Positions 46,857 through 56,216 of a stretch of DNA of 64,000 bases are shown here, piece by piece. Origin of the DNA: Candidatus Omnitrophota bacterium. Its GTDB lineage: Bacteria; Ratteibacteria; UBA8468; B48-G9; DTJG01. How positions within the stretch are numbered: the first letter of the stretch is position 1; every line of letters begins with the position of its first letter. The DNA lies in the NCBI GenBank assembly GCA_023818965.1, contig JAMWCD010000002.1, forward strand, positions 1 through 64,000. The letters are read 5' to 3'. The notes under the pieces are model-generated. The model was not told the DNA's origin, made no database searches, and saw nothing but the letters and a program-made list of their open reading frames with translations. A program made the translations under genes and the position numbers.

Positions 46857-47853
46857 AAAATTGCACAGCATCCTGATTTTGATTGAAGAAAACAGGTTCC
46901 TTTCATTAACATGGGCATTGATATTCTTTCCAGTTTCACTGATATGGTTACTCGGCTGCCACATTAAATATTTAACAACAAAAAAAAGATTTATTGATAT
47001 ACCTGTCATATCGATAGGAAATCTTGAGGTAGGCGGTACAGGTAAAACTCCATTGACAGTGGAAATCGGAAAAATTTTGAAAAAATTTTTTTCAAAGATT
47101 TATGTTGTCTGTTACGAAAAAAATCAAAAAACAAAGGATGAGGGTCTTGTGATCGCAAATAAATTATCAGAGATCAGGGTTGTTTCAGGAAAAAATCGTA
47201 AGAAACTTTTCTGGCAAATGATTAAAGACAAACCCGAACTTGTAATTATTGATGACGGTTTTCAATACTTTGAAATTAATAACAAGATTGATATCGTTAT
47301 TTTAGACCCTGAAACAAAAACAGACTTTTTAATTCCAGCAGGAAGAATGAGATTTCCTATTAGTTTTCTCAAGTATGCTGATATTATCATTGTGAAGAAA
47401 GGAATGAATAAGAAAAAACATTACAAAAAATTCTTAGAAAAACTTGACCGATTCGGTAAACCTATTTTTACGGCTAGATACATTCCATTGTATCTTGCTG
47501 ATGTGTCCGGTGCCAAAGTTCCACTATCAGTAATTGAAAATAAAAGAATACTTGCACTGTGTGGAATTGCAAAACCGTCCGGTTTCATAACAATGCTTAA
47601 AGATTTTCATCCCCTTGAAATTTATGCAGCAGTTTATCCTGACCATTTTTCCTATACACAGATAGACGTGCAGGAGATAGAAAAAATTTTTAAGACATTA
47701 AATCTTGACTTATTGATAACAACAACGAAAGATTTTGTCAAACTTAAAAAATTTGAACTAAAAGTACCTGTTGTTTCTCTTGAAATTAAATTTGAAATTG
47801 AACAGCAAGAAAAATTCAAGAAATTAATGCTGGATAAACTACAATTGAAATAA
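46783..47853 (+). CDS. lpxK: Tetraacyldisaccharide 4'-kinase
   Basis: 356 residues from ATG 46783; TTG 46747 or later starts are possible because no clear ribosome site decides it. An N-terminal TM segment (LSLTWALIFFPVSLIWLLG) anchors it to the inner membrane; the P-loop is GNLEVGGTGKTPLTVEI and a DDGFQYFEI motif marks the catalytic site. It phosphorylates the lipid A disaccharide at the 4' position, which implies that this organism makes lipid A. It overlaps the EndoQ gene by about 74 bases. The -35 box of the next promoter lies in its last codons. Confidence 0.92.
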   Translation: MMENSVQSKLTPYYLKIRSSRPFFKKLHSILILIEENRFLSLTWALIFFPVSLIWLLGCHIKYLTTKKRFIDIPVISIGNLEVGGTGKTPLTVEIGKILKKFFSKIYVVCYEKNQKTKDEGLVIANKLSEIRVVSGKNRKKLFWQMIKDKPELVIIDDGFQYFEINNKIDIVILDPETKTDFLIPAGRMRFPISFLKYADIIIVKKGMNKKKHYKKFLEKLDRFGKPIFTARYIPLYLADVSGAKVPLSVIENKRILALCGIAKPSGFITMLKDFHPLEIYAAVYPDHFSYTQIDVQEIEKIFKTLNLDLLITTTKDFVKLKKFELKVPVVSLEIKFEIEQQEKFKKLMLDKLQLK

Positions 47854-47872
47854 AAAAAATTTGTGGTATAAT
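47845..47872 (+). promoter_or_regulatory. Promoter directly abutting the GuaA-like gene
   Basis: TTGAAA (47845-47850), 16 bases, perfect TATAAT (47867-47872). ATG 47881 is only eight bases beyond the -10 box, so the transcript should be leaderless or nearly so. No Shine-Dalgarno is visible. Confidence 0.7.
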
Positions 47873-47880
47873 AAATAAGA

Positions 47881-48831
47881 ATGGAACGATTTGAGCCCAA
47901 AAAATTTGTTTCAAAGAAAGTCCAAGCCCTTCGTTCATACGCGAAAGGAAGGAAAATTCTTGTTGCTGTTTCTGGAGGCATCGATAGTCTTGTCTGCTTT
48001 GAAATCGCCAGAAATGCCTCAATAAAAGTGCAGGAACAGATTATTCCCCTCATTCTTGACACTGGCTTATTACGACAGAATGAGGTAAAAAGCACAGAAG
48101 AATACTTCAGAAAAAAATATGGTATTGAATTACAGAAATGGGATGTTCAGGACAGATTTTTCTCATCACTTAAGGGAATCATTTCATCTGAAGAAAAAAG
48201 AAATATTTTCAGAGATGTATTTTACAGAACAATGGGGCAGGCATTAAGAAGTTATTCAGCAGAAATTCTTGTTCAGGGAACAATATTACCAGATATCATA
48301 GAAACACAGCGAGGGATAAGAATACATTTTAATGTTTTGAATGAAGCAGGTATAAATCCTCAAAATTATGGCCTGACAATTTTTGAACCATTGAAGGAAT
48401 TAACAAAAAACCGCGTAAAAATGGTAGCAAAAACTCTATCAATCCCACCGAAGTTTCTAAGGTTGCAACCATTCCCGGGTCCTGGATTTGCAATCAGAAT
48501 CACAGGCGAAATTACCCATGAACGTGTTGAAAAAATCAGGATAGCAACAGCCATCGTAGAATCTGAATTATCCAGCCCAAAAATTTATCAGGGTTTTCCT
48601 GTGTTACTGGTTGACAGGGTTCCTGGAATTCATAATGATACGGTTGTAACCGGGGATGTGATTGCGATAAGAATTATTGAAACAAAAGATTACCTGAGTG
48701 CCCGACCATACAGAATTCCGTGGCCCAAAATTGAAAAGATTACAAAAAGAATTTTAAATGAAGTTCCCGGGGTAGTAAGGGTGCTTTATGATGTAACACC
48801 AAAACCTCCTGGCATGATTGAATTTGCATAA
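47881..48831 (+). CDS. GMP synthase ATP-pyrophosphatase-type protein, no glutaminase domain
   Basis: 316 residues. The ATP-PPase loop is VAVSGGIDSLVCF; the GuaA C-terminal signatures QPFPGPGFAIRITGE, VLLVDRVPGIHNDT and the final TPKPPGMIEF match GMP synthases. Canonical bacterial GuaA is a two-domain glutaminase/ATP-PPase; here only the ATP-PPase and dimer domains are encoded, as in archaeal GuaAb. It is followed by hisH, a different glutaminase. The likely reaction is amination of XMP to GMP with ammonia delivered by a separate subunit; a diverged function on another substrate cannot be excluded. Confidence 0.8.
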   Translation: MERFEPKKFVSKKVQALRSYAKGRKILVAVSGGIDSLVCFEIARNASIKVQEQIIPLILDTGLLRQNEVKSTEEYFRKKYGIELQKWDVQDRFFSSLKGIISSEEKRNIFRDVFYRTMGQALRSYSAEILVQGTILPDIIETQRGIRIHFNVLNEAGINPQNYGLTIFEPLKELTKNRVKMVAKTLSIPPKFLRLQPFPGPGFAIRITGEITHERVEKIRIATAIVESELSSPKIYQGFPVLLVDRVPGIHNDTVVTGDVIAIRIIETKDYLSARPYRIPWPKIEKITKRILNEVPGVVRVLYDVTPKPPGMIEFA

Positions 48832-48862
48832 TAATTTCCTTTTTATTCAACAAAAACCAAAA

Positions 48863-49465
48863 ATGGTGGGAATTATACATTACGGAGCCGGAAACATTTT
48901 CAGTGTTTTAACAACTGTGGAAAGATATGGCGAAAAGGTAACCATCATATCGAAGCCGGGCTTGCTGAAAAAAGTTGACAGGATTATTCTCCCTGGAGTT
49001 GGTTCTTTTGACCCAGGAATGAAATTTCTTATTGACACAGGACTTTACGAAGAAATAAAAGATGAAATAAAAAAGGGTAAAATGTTTCTTGGGATATGTC
49101 TTGGAATGCAAATGCTTTTCGAAAGTAGTGAGGAAGGAAAACAAAAAGGACTGGAGTGTATCGAGGGCAAGGTACAAAGATTTCCCAATCAACACGGGCT
49201 CCCTGTTCCTCATATGGGATGGAATTCAGTAAACATCACAGGGAACTCTGAAATTTTCAATAACATTCCAGACGGTTCTTTTTTTTATTTTGCACATTCA
49301 TTCTACCCTGTTGTTAAAAATAAGAAAATGGTAATCGGACAAACAGAATACGGTATAAAATTCGCGTCCTGCGTACAAAAAGATAACATTATAGGTGTAC
49401 AATTCCATCCAGAGAAAAGTGGAAAATATGGATTGCTTTTCATTCAGAACTACTTAAAATTATAA
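48863..49465 (+). CDS. hisH: Imidazole glycerol phosphate synthase glutaminase subunit
   Basis: 200 residues from ATG 48863 (MVGIIHYGAGNIFSV), matching the usual HisH start; the longer frame adds 15 residues before it. The class I glutaminase nucleophile is Cys79 in GICLGMQMLF with His in VQFHPEKSG; PHMGWN is present. It feeds ammonia to HisF, which follows three bases after its stop. No Shine-Dalgarno is visible. Confidence 0.95.
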   Translation: MVGIIHYGAGNIFSVLTTVERYGEKVTIISKPGLLKKVDRIILPGVGSFDPGMKFLIDTGLYEEIKDEIKKGKMFLGICLGMQMLFESSEEGKQKGLECIEGKVQRFPNQHGLPVPHMGWNSVNITGNSEIFNNIPDGSFFYFAHSFYPVVKNKKMVIGQTEYGIKFASCVQKDNIIGVQFHPEKSGKYGLLFIQNYLKL

Positions 49466-49468
49466 AAA

Positions 49469-50230
49469 ATGCTTACAAAAAGAATAATCCCCTGTCTTGA
49501 TGTAAAAGATGGAAAGGTCGTCAAAGGAATTCATTTCGAGAATTTAAGGGAAGCAGGAGAGGTTGTTACATATGCAAAATATTACAGCGATGAGGGAGCA
49601 GATGAACTTGTATTTCTTGATATCAGTGCAACACTGGAAAAGAGGAAAACAGTGAAACATCTGGTCAAGAGTGTTGCTTCAAATATCTCAATTCCTTTTA
49701 CAGTGGGTGGAGGAATAAAAAACATTTCTGATATTCAGATTCTGCTCGAAAACGGAGCGGATAAAGTTTCCATAAATACTCAGGCAGTAAAAAACCCACG
49801 CCTCATACATGATTGCGCGAAAAAGTTCGGAAGCCAGTGCATTGTAGTAGCAATTGATGCCAAAAAAAAAGAAAATAACAAATGGGAAGTTTATATTGAA
49901 TCAGGAAAAAGTCCCACTGGCATGGATGTACTCGAATGGGCAAAAAAGGTTGAAGACCTCGGAGCAGGTGAAATATTGCTTACTAGTATTGATGCTGATG
50001 GAACGCTTGCAGGATATGATATTGATCTAATGAAAAAGGTCACAGAAAGAGTGAAAATTCCTGTAATTGCTTCAGGAGGTGCAGGTTCGTTACAGCACAT
50101 TTATGATGTACTGGCATATGGTAATGCTTCTGCTGTACTTTGTGCAACTATTCTTCATTTCAAACAGATTACAATACGCCAGATAAAGCAATTTCTTTTT
50201 GATAAAAAAATCCCGGTGAGGATTGTCTAA
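49469..50230 (+). CDS. hisF: Imidazole glycerol phosphate synthase cyclase subunit
   Basis: 253 residues, (beta-alpha)8 barrel. Both catalytic aspartates are in place: Asp11 in IIPCLDVKDG and Asp130 in VVAIDAK; TVGGGIKN and SGGAGSLQH bind the phosphates. With HisH it makes IGP and AICAR in histidine and purine metabolism. No other his genes are in the window. The residues are those of histidine-pathway HisF, but LPS loci can carry HisHF paralogs, and this one borders an LPS region. Confidence 0.94.
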   Translation: MLTKRIIPCLDVKDGKVVKGIHFENLREAGEVVTYAKYYSDEGADELVFLDISATLEKRKTVKHLVKSVASNISIPFTVGGGIKNISDIQILLENGADKVSINTQAVKNPRLIHDCAKKFGSQCIVVAIDAKKKENNKWEVYIESGKSPTGMDVLEWAKKVEDLGAGEILLTSIDADGTLAGYDIDLMKKVTERVKIPVIASGGAGSLQHIYDVLAYGNASAVLCATILHFKQITIRQIKQFLFDKKIPVRIV

Positions 50231-50235
50231 CACAT

Positions 50236-51297
50236 ATGAAACTTCTTGTTCTTGATGATGGAATACCAGGAAACACCAATCAGGCACTTGGAATTGCAGA
50301 ATCTTTAAACTGTATGTTCAAAGTTTATCCAGTAAAACTCAAAGGACTTTCTTACACCTTACCTGGAAGAAAAGGTTCTGTGAAAATTGCTTCAAAAATT
50401 ATTGCATTACTTGTTTCCGTCAGAGCTTATAAATTAGCACTGAAAATTTTTGGTTATTTTTCAATAAATTCTTTCCCTGAAGGACAATTTGATATTGTAA
50501 TTTCTGCTGGCTCATATCTTGCACCTTTAAATCTTGTCATTTCAAGAAAATTGAAAGCAAAATCTGTTTGCATAATGACGCCAGAATGGCTACCGATTGG
50601 TCTTTTTGACCTCCTCATCATTCCGATGCATGATGCAATCCGCTATCCTCGACTAAAAAAATTCAATAATACTTTTTTCACTTTTGCCGCACCAAATAGA
50701 GTGAAACCTGAAAAACTCGAAGCGGAAAAATTGAAAATAAAAAAAGAAATAAAAATTCCTGATGATTCAATAAAAGCAGGAATTATCATTGGAGGTAATG
50801 ACCAGAATTACCTCATTGATTTAGATTGGGCTAAAAAGTTTTTAGATGCCATTGAAAAAGTAAAAGGAAAAACATCATTTTTTCTTACAACTTCGAGAAG
50901 GACTTCAGAAGAAGTTGTTAAGTACTTTCAAAACAGCACATCAAAAAACCATTTCATCTATCAGGAGTTTCCAGGAATCAGTTCTACTTCGTATTATTTT
51001 GGAATTCTGGGAGTATGTGATATTCTTTTTGTAACTGAAGACAGTATCACAATGATATCTGAAGCATGCTCAACCGGGAAACCTGTCATTGTTGTTGGAG
51101 TTAAAAGGAAAAAAAGAAAACTGGTTTTTGATATGACCATAGAAAAACTTGTGCAAAATGGTTATTGCAAATACATTGGTTTTGATGAATTTGAAAAAAT
51201 TCCTGAAATTGCAAGCGACGCAATCAGTCGTTCAAATTACCCGATTTTAAATGAGTCACAAAAATGTGCGCAGAAAATTATGCAATTGATAAATTAG
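50236..51297 (+). CDS. ELM1/GtrOC1 family putative nucleoside-diphosphate-sugar epimerase/glycosyltransferase-like protein
   Basis: 353 residues, GT-B-like fold. It opens with KLLVLDDGIPGNTNQALGIAESL, carries the ELM1 core pattern (VISAGSYLAPLNLVIS, CIMTPEWLP, FDLLIIPMHD) and ends with TTSRRTSEEVVK, FVTEDSITMISEACSTGKPV. The bacterial family lies in LPS gene clusters and is thought to transfer sugars; the animal name (mitochondrial fission ELM1) is historic. The reaction is unknown. No Shine-Dalgarno precedes it. It overlaps the next glycosyltransferase by 34 bases. Confidence 0.82.
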   Translation: MKLLVLDDGIPGNTNQALGIAESLNCMFKVYPVKLKGLSYTLPGRKGSVKIASKIIALLVSVRAYKLALKIFGYFSINSFPEGQFDIVISAGSYLAPLNLVISRKLKAKSVCIMTPEWLPIGLFDLLIIPMHDAIRYPRLKKFNNTFFTFAAPNRVKPEKLEAEKLKIKKEIKIPDDSIKAGIIIGGNDQNYLIDLDWAKKFLDAIEKVKGKTSFFLTTSRRTSEEVVKYFQNSTSKNHFIYQEFPGISSTSYYFGILGVCDILFVTEDSITMISEACSTGKPVIVVGVKRKKRKLVFDMTIEKLVQNGYCKYIGFDEFEKIPEIASDAISRSNYPILNESQKCAQKIMQLIN

Positions 51298-52277
51298 AAC
51301 GAATTCTGATTGTCGGAAGTAGTAACCCTGAGATCACCTTTTTACTTTTGCCAGCTATAAAACAAATCAGGGAACAAAACAGGAATTCAAAATTTGACAT
51401 CGTTGCAGGTACAGGATGTGAAAAAATTTTAAAAGAAACAGGATGGTTTGAAAGAATTATTATCTGCGGGAAATTTTCTCCCATTAAAATTTACAGAAAC
51501 ACCTGCAGGGAAAAATACAAAATGGTTATTGCCTTTCGACCATCAATAATTCCTTATATTGTGCGTGCCGAGAAAAAATTCATATTTTTGCCGAACAGAT
51601 TATTCACAGACAGATTTTTCACCCATGAAAGTGTCAAATATTTAAAACTCATAGAACCAGTTTTCGGAAAGCCAAAAGAAAACGAACTTTATTTTCCGAT
51701 TTCAGAATCGGACAGAGAAAAAATGAAAGAATTTTTAAAAAGCAATAATATCACTGGCTCAACAACAATAATTGCAATCCATACAGGTGATTCAAAAACT
51801 CCTGACCAATGGGACGCAAGCAATTATGTTAAACTTATCGATGTCCTGATTGACGAATACAATGCAAAAGTTTTTTTGTTTGGTGAAATTCATTCTTCTT
51901 TGATAAAAGAAATAATTGCTGACAGCAAACACAAAGATTCCATCCGGGATATGTCTGAAATGATCAACCTTCGTGAAATCGCAGCATTTTTATCAAGAAC
52001 AAATCTTGCAATTACAAGAGATGGAATTTTTCTCTATATTGCCTGCAGTATGAAAACACCTGTTGTCAGTATTTTTGGAGCAGGAAACCCTTACAGATTT
52101 GGTCCGATTGGAACAAGATATATCAATATTCATGCTCAAATTGATTGTTTCCCATGCGATAAGAAAAGACCTTGTAAAAGAAATTACAGATGCATAAAAA
52201 GCATTGAACCAGAGAATGTCATTGAAGCATCCCGACTCATTCTTGACGAAGGTAAACAACTTTTCCTTTTTGAATGA
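51264..52277 (+). CDS. Glycosyltransferase family 9 (heptosyltransferase-like)
   Basis: 337 residues. Recognisable GT9 features are IHTGDSKTPDQWDASNYVKL, LREIAAFLSRTNLAITRDGIFLYIACSMKTPVV (shortened donor site) and GAGNPYRFGPIG. The N-terminal motif (VGSSNPEITFLLLP) lacks the usual GDxL acceptor loop, so it may be a divergent member. The C-terminal cysteine cluster is CFPCDKKRPC...C. It probably adds a sugar to lipid A core or O-antigen on the cytoplasmic face. Confidence 0.85.
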   Translation: MCAENYAIDKLERILIVGSSNPEITFLLLPAIKQIREQNRNSKFDIVAGTGCEKILKETGWFERIIICGKFSPIKIYRNTCREKYKMVIAFRPSIIPYIVRAEKKFIFLPNRLFTDRFFTHESVKYLKLIEPVFGKPKENELYFPISESDREKMKEFLKSNNITGSTTIIAIHTGDSKTPDQWDASNYVKLIDVLIDEYNAKVFLFGEIHSSLIKEIIADSKHKDSIRDMSEMINLREIAAFLSRTNLAITRDGIFLYIACSMKTPVVSIFGAGNPYRFGPIGTRYINIHAQIDCFPCDKKRPCKRNYRCIKSIEPENVIEASRLILDEGKQLFLFE

Positions 52278-52278
52278 C

Positions 52279-53355
52279 ATGAAAGTATTTCTCATGATTC
52301 CTGAAATGGACCTTGGCGGTGTTGAAGAAGGTACTTTTGACCTGGCAAGGGGCATGAGAGACATCGGTATCGATGTTACTATCATTTCAGGACCTGGAAG
52401 GTATATTCCCCTGATTGAAAAAGAAAAGTTAAAATGGTTTAATCTTTCCACAAAAAATAAAACACCTCGGGTTTTCCTGAAATCCCTAAAAATATTAAAG
52501 GATTTGATCAATCAGGAACAACCTGATATCCTCCATTGCAGAAGTAGATTCCCTGCATGGGTTGGATATTATGCCACTGGTAAAAACTCAAGGACAAAAT
52601 TTGTAACAAGCATACATGGATTTTATAAATGGTCAATTTATAGCAGAATTCTTGCACGTGGGGAAAGAATCATCGTCATCAGCGATTCCCTGGGTGATTT
52701 TGCCGTCAAAAAACTTGGTGCAGATCCTGCACGTGTAAGGATTGTCCATAATGGAATTAAATTTGAACCGTATATTAATATCAAGAAGAAGCAGCACCAG
52801 AAATTTATTATTGCAGGCGTTGGAAGATTGACAAAACTGAAGGGTTTTCAAAATCTTATGCGTGCAGTATCTATTGTAAAAAAAACCAATCCCGATATCA
52901 GACTTTACCTCATAGGTGACGGACCTTATAAAAAACGACTTGAATCACTTGACAGAAAATTAAACATCAATACAAATTTTTTGCAGGGAAAAATGTCTGA
53001 TTTTCTCTCAGAAATAGACCTTCTCGTAGCGCCACACATAGAAACTGAGACACTGAAAAGCGGGGTTATTCCGTGGCTGGGCAGGGCTGTTTATGAAGCA
53101 CAATTGAGCTGCACTCCAGTAATCACAACACTGCACGGAGTCCCGTATGGCACATTTATAAAAACAGATACGGAACTATTGGTTCCACCCTGCGATGTTC
53201 CTGCCATGGCTAAGGCAATAAACTACGTAATCAATAATCAGGAAGAGATGAAAAAAATCGCATTCAGGGGAAGAGATTTTGTTATTGAACATTTTTCAAT
53301 TGAACAGATGGTTAAAAAAACGGTTCAAGTTTATCAAGAACTATTACACGAATGA
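52279..53355 (+). CDS. Glycosyltransferase family 4
   Basis: 358 residues from ATG 52279, one base after the GT9 stop; the longer frame would overlap that gene. GT-B fold: N-terminal MIPEMDLGGVEEGTFDLARG (acceptor domain), then IIAGVGRLTKLKGFQNLMRA and DLLVAPHIETETLKSG with the C-terminal EAQLSCTPVITTLHGVPYG for the nucleotide sugar. It retains the family's EX7E-like region in altered form. It is part of the LPS or polysaccharide cluster and overlaps the next GT9 by ATGA. Confidence 0.9.
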   Translation: MKVFLMIPEMDLGGVEEGTFDLARGMRDIGIDVTIISGPGRYIPLIEKEKLKWFNLSTKNKTPRVFLKSLKILKDLINQEQPDILHCRSRFPAWVGYYATGKNSRTKFVTSIHGFYKWSIYSRILARGERIIVISDSLGDFAVKKLGADPARVRIVHNGIKFEPYINIKKKQHQKFIIAGVGRLTKLKGFQNLMRAVSIVKKTNPDIRLYLIGDGPYKKRLESLDRKLNINTNFLQGKMSDFLSEIDLLVAPHIETETLKSGVIPWLGRAVYEAQLSCTPVITTLHGVPYGTFIKTDTELLVPPCDVPAMAKAINYVINNQEEMKKIAFRGRDFVIEHFSIEQMVKKTVQVYQELLHE

Positions 53356-54338
53356 ATCGTATACTTCTTATAAAAACAGGCGCATTCGGAGATATGATTC
53401 TTTTGTCAGTATCAGTAAACATCCTGCACCAAATTTTTCCTGGTTCTGAAATTTATCTTCTTACTTCTGAAAATTACGCAGAAATTTATAGATACTGCCC
53501 GATAATAAAAAAAATCTTCACACTTTCTCGAGATAATAATATTGTAAAATTTTTAAAATTGTTCATGAACCTAAGAAAAATGAAATTTGATATTGTCTTT
53601 GACCTTCAGGGCAATCTGAAAACAAACTTTTTTTCGTTTCTGGCTGGTGGCACAAAAACAGTAGGTCTATATAGAAGACCCATTGGAAAAATATTTCTTA
53701 CAGCATCTGTAAAAAAATTTTCTGGTGTCAATCCTGTTGAATTTCAAATAAGGTTCTGGAGAAAAGTTATAAATTATTGTGGTGATGGAAAATTACAAAT
53801 ATGGATACCTGAAGAAAAAAAAGAAAAATTTCATTTTTTTCTTGATATCAATGGCCTTGAGGAAAAAAAATTTATCGTTTTCCATCCATCTGCATCAAAG
53901 GAATGGAAAACAAAACTCTGGAAAACTGAATACTGGGTTGAACTTGGAAATTTTTTTACGAGAAAAAATTTTCCTGTGGTAATTATCGGTGATAAAAATT
54001 CCGTAAAATTGAACAAAAAAATTGCAAGATCGATCCAGGGCAGGGTAGTTGACCTATCAGGTAAAACAGACTTTTTTGAAACTGCTCTCTTATTGAAGAA
54101 TGCTAAATTTTTTATTACAACTGATAGCGGTCCAATGCATATGGCAGCAGCAACAGGCACTGAAACGATTGCAATCTTTGGGCCAACAGATCCGGGGTAT
54201 CATTGTCCACCAGAAGTAAAATATGTGAAACCACATATCAGTTGTTTCCCGTGTTATAAAAAAAACTGTTCCAGTCATTTATGTATGAAATCCATTACTC
54301 CAGATATCCTTACATCCATGCTAAAAATTGAAAATTGA
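53352..54338 (+). CDS. Glycosyltransferase family 9 (heptosyltransferase-like)
   Basis: 328 residues. The N-terminal LLIKTGAFGDMILLSV, FDLQGNLKTNFF, HPSASKEWKTKLW and the C-terminal TTDSGPMHMAAATGTETIAIFGPTDP are standard GT9. Its tail has the cysteine cluster CFPCYKKNC...C. The HPSA and SGPMH loops bind ADP-heptose-like donors in known members. Its final codons contain the -35 box for the next gene. Confidence 0.92.
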   Translation: MNRILLIKTGAFGDMILLSVSVNILHQIFPGSEIYLLTSENYAEIYRYCPIIKKIFTLSRDNNIVKFLKLFMNLRKMKFDIVFDLQGNLKTNFFSFLAGGTKTVGLYRRPIGKIFLTASVKKFSGVNPVEFQIRFWRKVINYCGDGKLQIWIPEEKKEKFHFFLDINGLEEKKFIVFHPSASKEWKTKLWKTEYWVELGNFFTRKNFPVVIIGDKNSVKLNKKIARSIQGRVVDLSGKTDFFETALLLKNAKFFITTDSGPMHMAAATGTETIAIFGPTDPGYHCPPEVKYVKPHISCFPCYKKNCSSHLCMKSITPDILTSMLKIEN

Positions 54339-54355
54339 AGAATACAGTGTATAAT
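54328..54355 (+). promoter_or_regulatory. Promoter abutting the nucleotidyltransferase gene
   Basis: TTGAAA (54328-54333), 16 bases, perfect TATAAT (54350-54355), six bases before ATG 54362. The mRNA is predicted to be leaderless. The -35 box overlaps the end of the upstream GT9 gene. Confidence 0.65.
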
Positions 54356-54361
54356 TTTGCT

Positions 54362-55105
54362 ATGAAAAATATTACAGGAATTATACTCGCAGGCGGAAAA
54401 AGTTCACGATATGGGTTAAAAAAACAAAAGTTTCTTGTTGAGTATCAGGGAAAACCCATAATTGTCAGGATTGTTGAAGCAATAAAACCTGTGGTCGATG
54501 AAATTATCGTGGTTACAGGACCAGAAAATTCGGAAATAAAGCAAGTACTAAGCCATTTTAACAATATCAAATATGCAATTCAAAAGGAACCACTCGGAAC
54601 AGGTCATGCACTTTTGTGTGTGGAAAACTGCTTCAAAGAAATGGATAAAACACTTCTTGTTACCTTTGCTGATAAACCACTTGTTACAACTGAGACATTT
54701 AAAAAACTTATTGAATTTCATATCAAAAATCGTGCTGATATAACAATAGCAACTGCAATTCTTCCAAATCCTGGAAGTAAAGGTAGAATTATAAGGAAAA
54801 ATGGTAAGTTTGAACGTGTGGTAGAGGCACGCGATGCTGACGAATCAATACTGAACATAAAGGAAGTTAATGCAGGCTTCATCGTGTGCCAGTCAGGTTC
54901 AATATTCAATCAGTTAAGAAAAATAAAAAATGAAAATGCTGCAGGAGAATACTATCTAACAGATGTCTATGCTGAATTTGTTAAGGATGGAATGAGAATT
55001 CAAACAGTTGAAATTCCAGCCGAAGAAAGCTGTGATATTAACACCGTTGAAGAACTTAAAAGGATTGAGCAATGGATACACTCAGTGAAGGAACAAAGTA
55101 TGTAA
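54362..55105 (+). CDS. Nucleotidyltransferase (GlmU N-domain-like)
   Basis: 247 residues. GIILAGGKSSRYGLKKQKFLVEYQGKP is the nucleotidyltransferase core, EPLGTGHALL binds the uracil-type base and FADKPLV is the catalytic metal site (GDxPLL in GlmU). There is no left-handed beta-helix acetyltransferase domain, so it is only a uridylyl- or thymidylyl-type transferase. It probably activates a sugar-1-phosphate for the sugar cluster. I chose ATG 54362 over ATG 54335 because the promoter lies between them. Confidence 0.88.
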   Translation: MKNITGIILAGGKSSRYGLKKQKFLVEYQGKPIIVRIVEAIKPVVDEIIVVTGPENSEIKQVLSHFNNIKYAIQKEPLGTGHALLCVENCFKEMDKTLLVTFADKPLVTTETFKKLIEFHIKNRADITIATAILPNPGSKGRIIRKNGKFERVVEARDADESILNIKEVNAGFIVCQSGSIFNQLRKIKNENAAGEYYLTDVYAEFVKDGMRIQTVEIPAEESCDINTVEELKRIEQWIHSVKEQSM

Positions 55106-56082
55106 AAGCAGGACTTATTGGTGCAGGTTACTGGGGAAAGAATCTTATAAGAGTTTTTCATCAAGAGGAAGTACTTCATACAATATGCGATTCAAATGAA
55201 AAACTACTGAAAACCTACAAAGACATTTATCCTGATGTTAATTTTACGGTAAATATTGAAAATATCATCAATCATAAAGATATAAATGCAATTGTTGTTG
55301 CAACACCTGCCTCCACTCACTATTCAATTGTGAAACTTGCTCTCGAAAATCATAAGCATGTATTCTGTGAAAAACCACTGGCTCTCAATGTAAAAGAAGC
55401 AGAAGAACTTGTGAAAATTGCTGAAGATAAAAAACTTATCCTGATGGTGGGGCATATTTTACATTATCATCCAGCAGTGAAAAAATTAAAACAGTTATTA
55501 AAAGCAGGAGAACTCGGGGATATTGAATATATGTACTCAAATAGAACCAATATTGGCAGAATCAGGCATGAAGAAAATATTCTCTGGAGTTTTGCCCCGC
55601 ATGATATTTCTCTGATGCTCTCCCTGACAGGATGTTTACCTGCAACTGTTATTTCTCATGGTGGTATTTTTCTACCACATAATGTTGAAGACGTAACCCT
55701 CACATTCTTTTGTTTTCCGGGCAATATCAAAGCACATATTTTCGTTTCCTGGCTCAATCCATTCAAGGAACAAAAATTTGTAGTAATCGGGAATAAAAAA
55801 ATGGCTGTGTTCGATGATACAGAAAGAGAAAAAAAACTTGTAACTTACCAGCACAAAATTTCGTGGAATGAAACTGAAGTTCCTGCAATTGAAAAGGCAG
55901 AAGCAGAAATAATTGAAATAGAAAAAACTGAACCACTTAAAGAAGAAGTAAACCATTTCATTAGTTGTGTCACCAATAAAGAAAAACCTTATACTGATGG
56001 TTATGAGGCATTGAATGTTTTGAAAGTTCTTGAAATGGCTGAAAATTCATTGAAGTCGTCCTGTAAAAATCAAAATGTTTGA
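55072..56082 (+). CDS. Gfo/Idh/MocA family UDP-sugar 3-dehydrogenase-like oxidoreductase (WlbA/WbpB-like)
   Basis: 336 residues. The N-terminal AGLIGAGYWGKNLIRVF binds NAD; HVFCEKPLALNVKEAEELV is the catalytic lysine motif. The later HDISLMLSLTG keeps the family histidine/aspartate. With the acetyltransferase and aminotransferase downstream it fits the WbpB/WlbA step that oxidises the 3-hydroxyl of UDP-GlcNAc-uronic acid. It overlaps the nucleotidyltransferase by 34 bases. Confidence 0.8.
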   Translation: MDTLSEGTKYVKAGLIGAGYWGKNLIRVFHQEEVLHTICDSNEKLLKTYKDIYPDVNFTVNIENIINHKDINAIVVATPASTHYSIVKLALENHKHVFCEKPLALNVKEAEELVKIAEDKKLILMVGHILHYHPAVKKLKQLLKAGELGDIEYMYSNRTNIGRIRHEENILWSFAPHDISLMLSLTGCLPATVISHGGIFLPHNVEDVTLTFFCFPGNIKAHIFVSWLNPFKEQKFVVIGNKKMAVFDDTEREKKLVTYQHKISWNETEVPAIEKAEAEIIEIEKTEPLKEEVNHFISCVTNKEKPYTDGYEALNVLKVLEMAENSLKSSCKNQNV

Positions 56083-56216
56083 TTACAGAACATTTGATGA
56101 CATAGATTACAAAGGTGGATTGCATAGATTTTGAAATCAAAGGTTCATTTATCGATAATGTTAAAACTTCACTTAACGGTGTGCTCACGCACAATGAACA
56201 CTGAACAGGAGGGAAA

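Noticed and set aside
56083-56216. Possible remnant gene between the dehydrogenase and the acetyltransferase
   Set aside because: The frames are short and broken and I could not match them to any neighbour with confidence.
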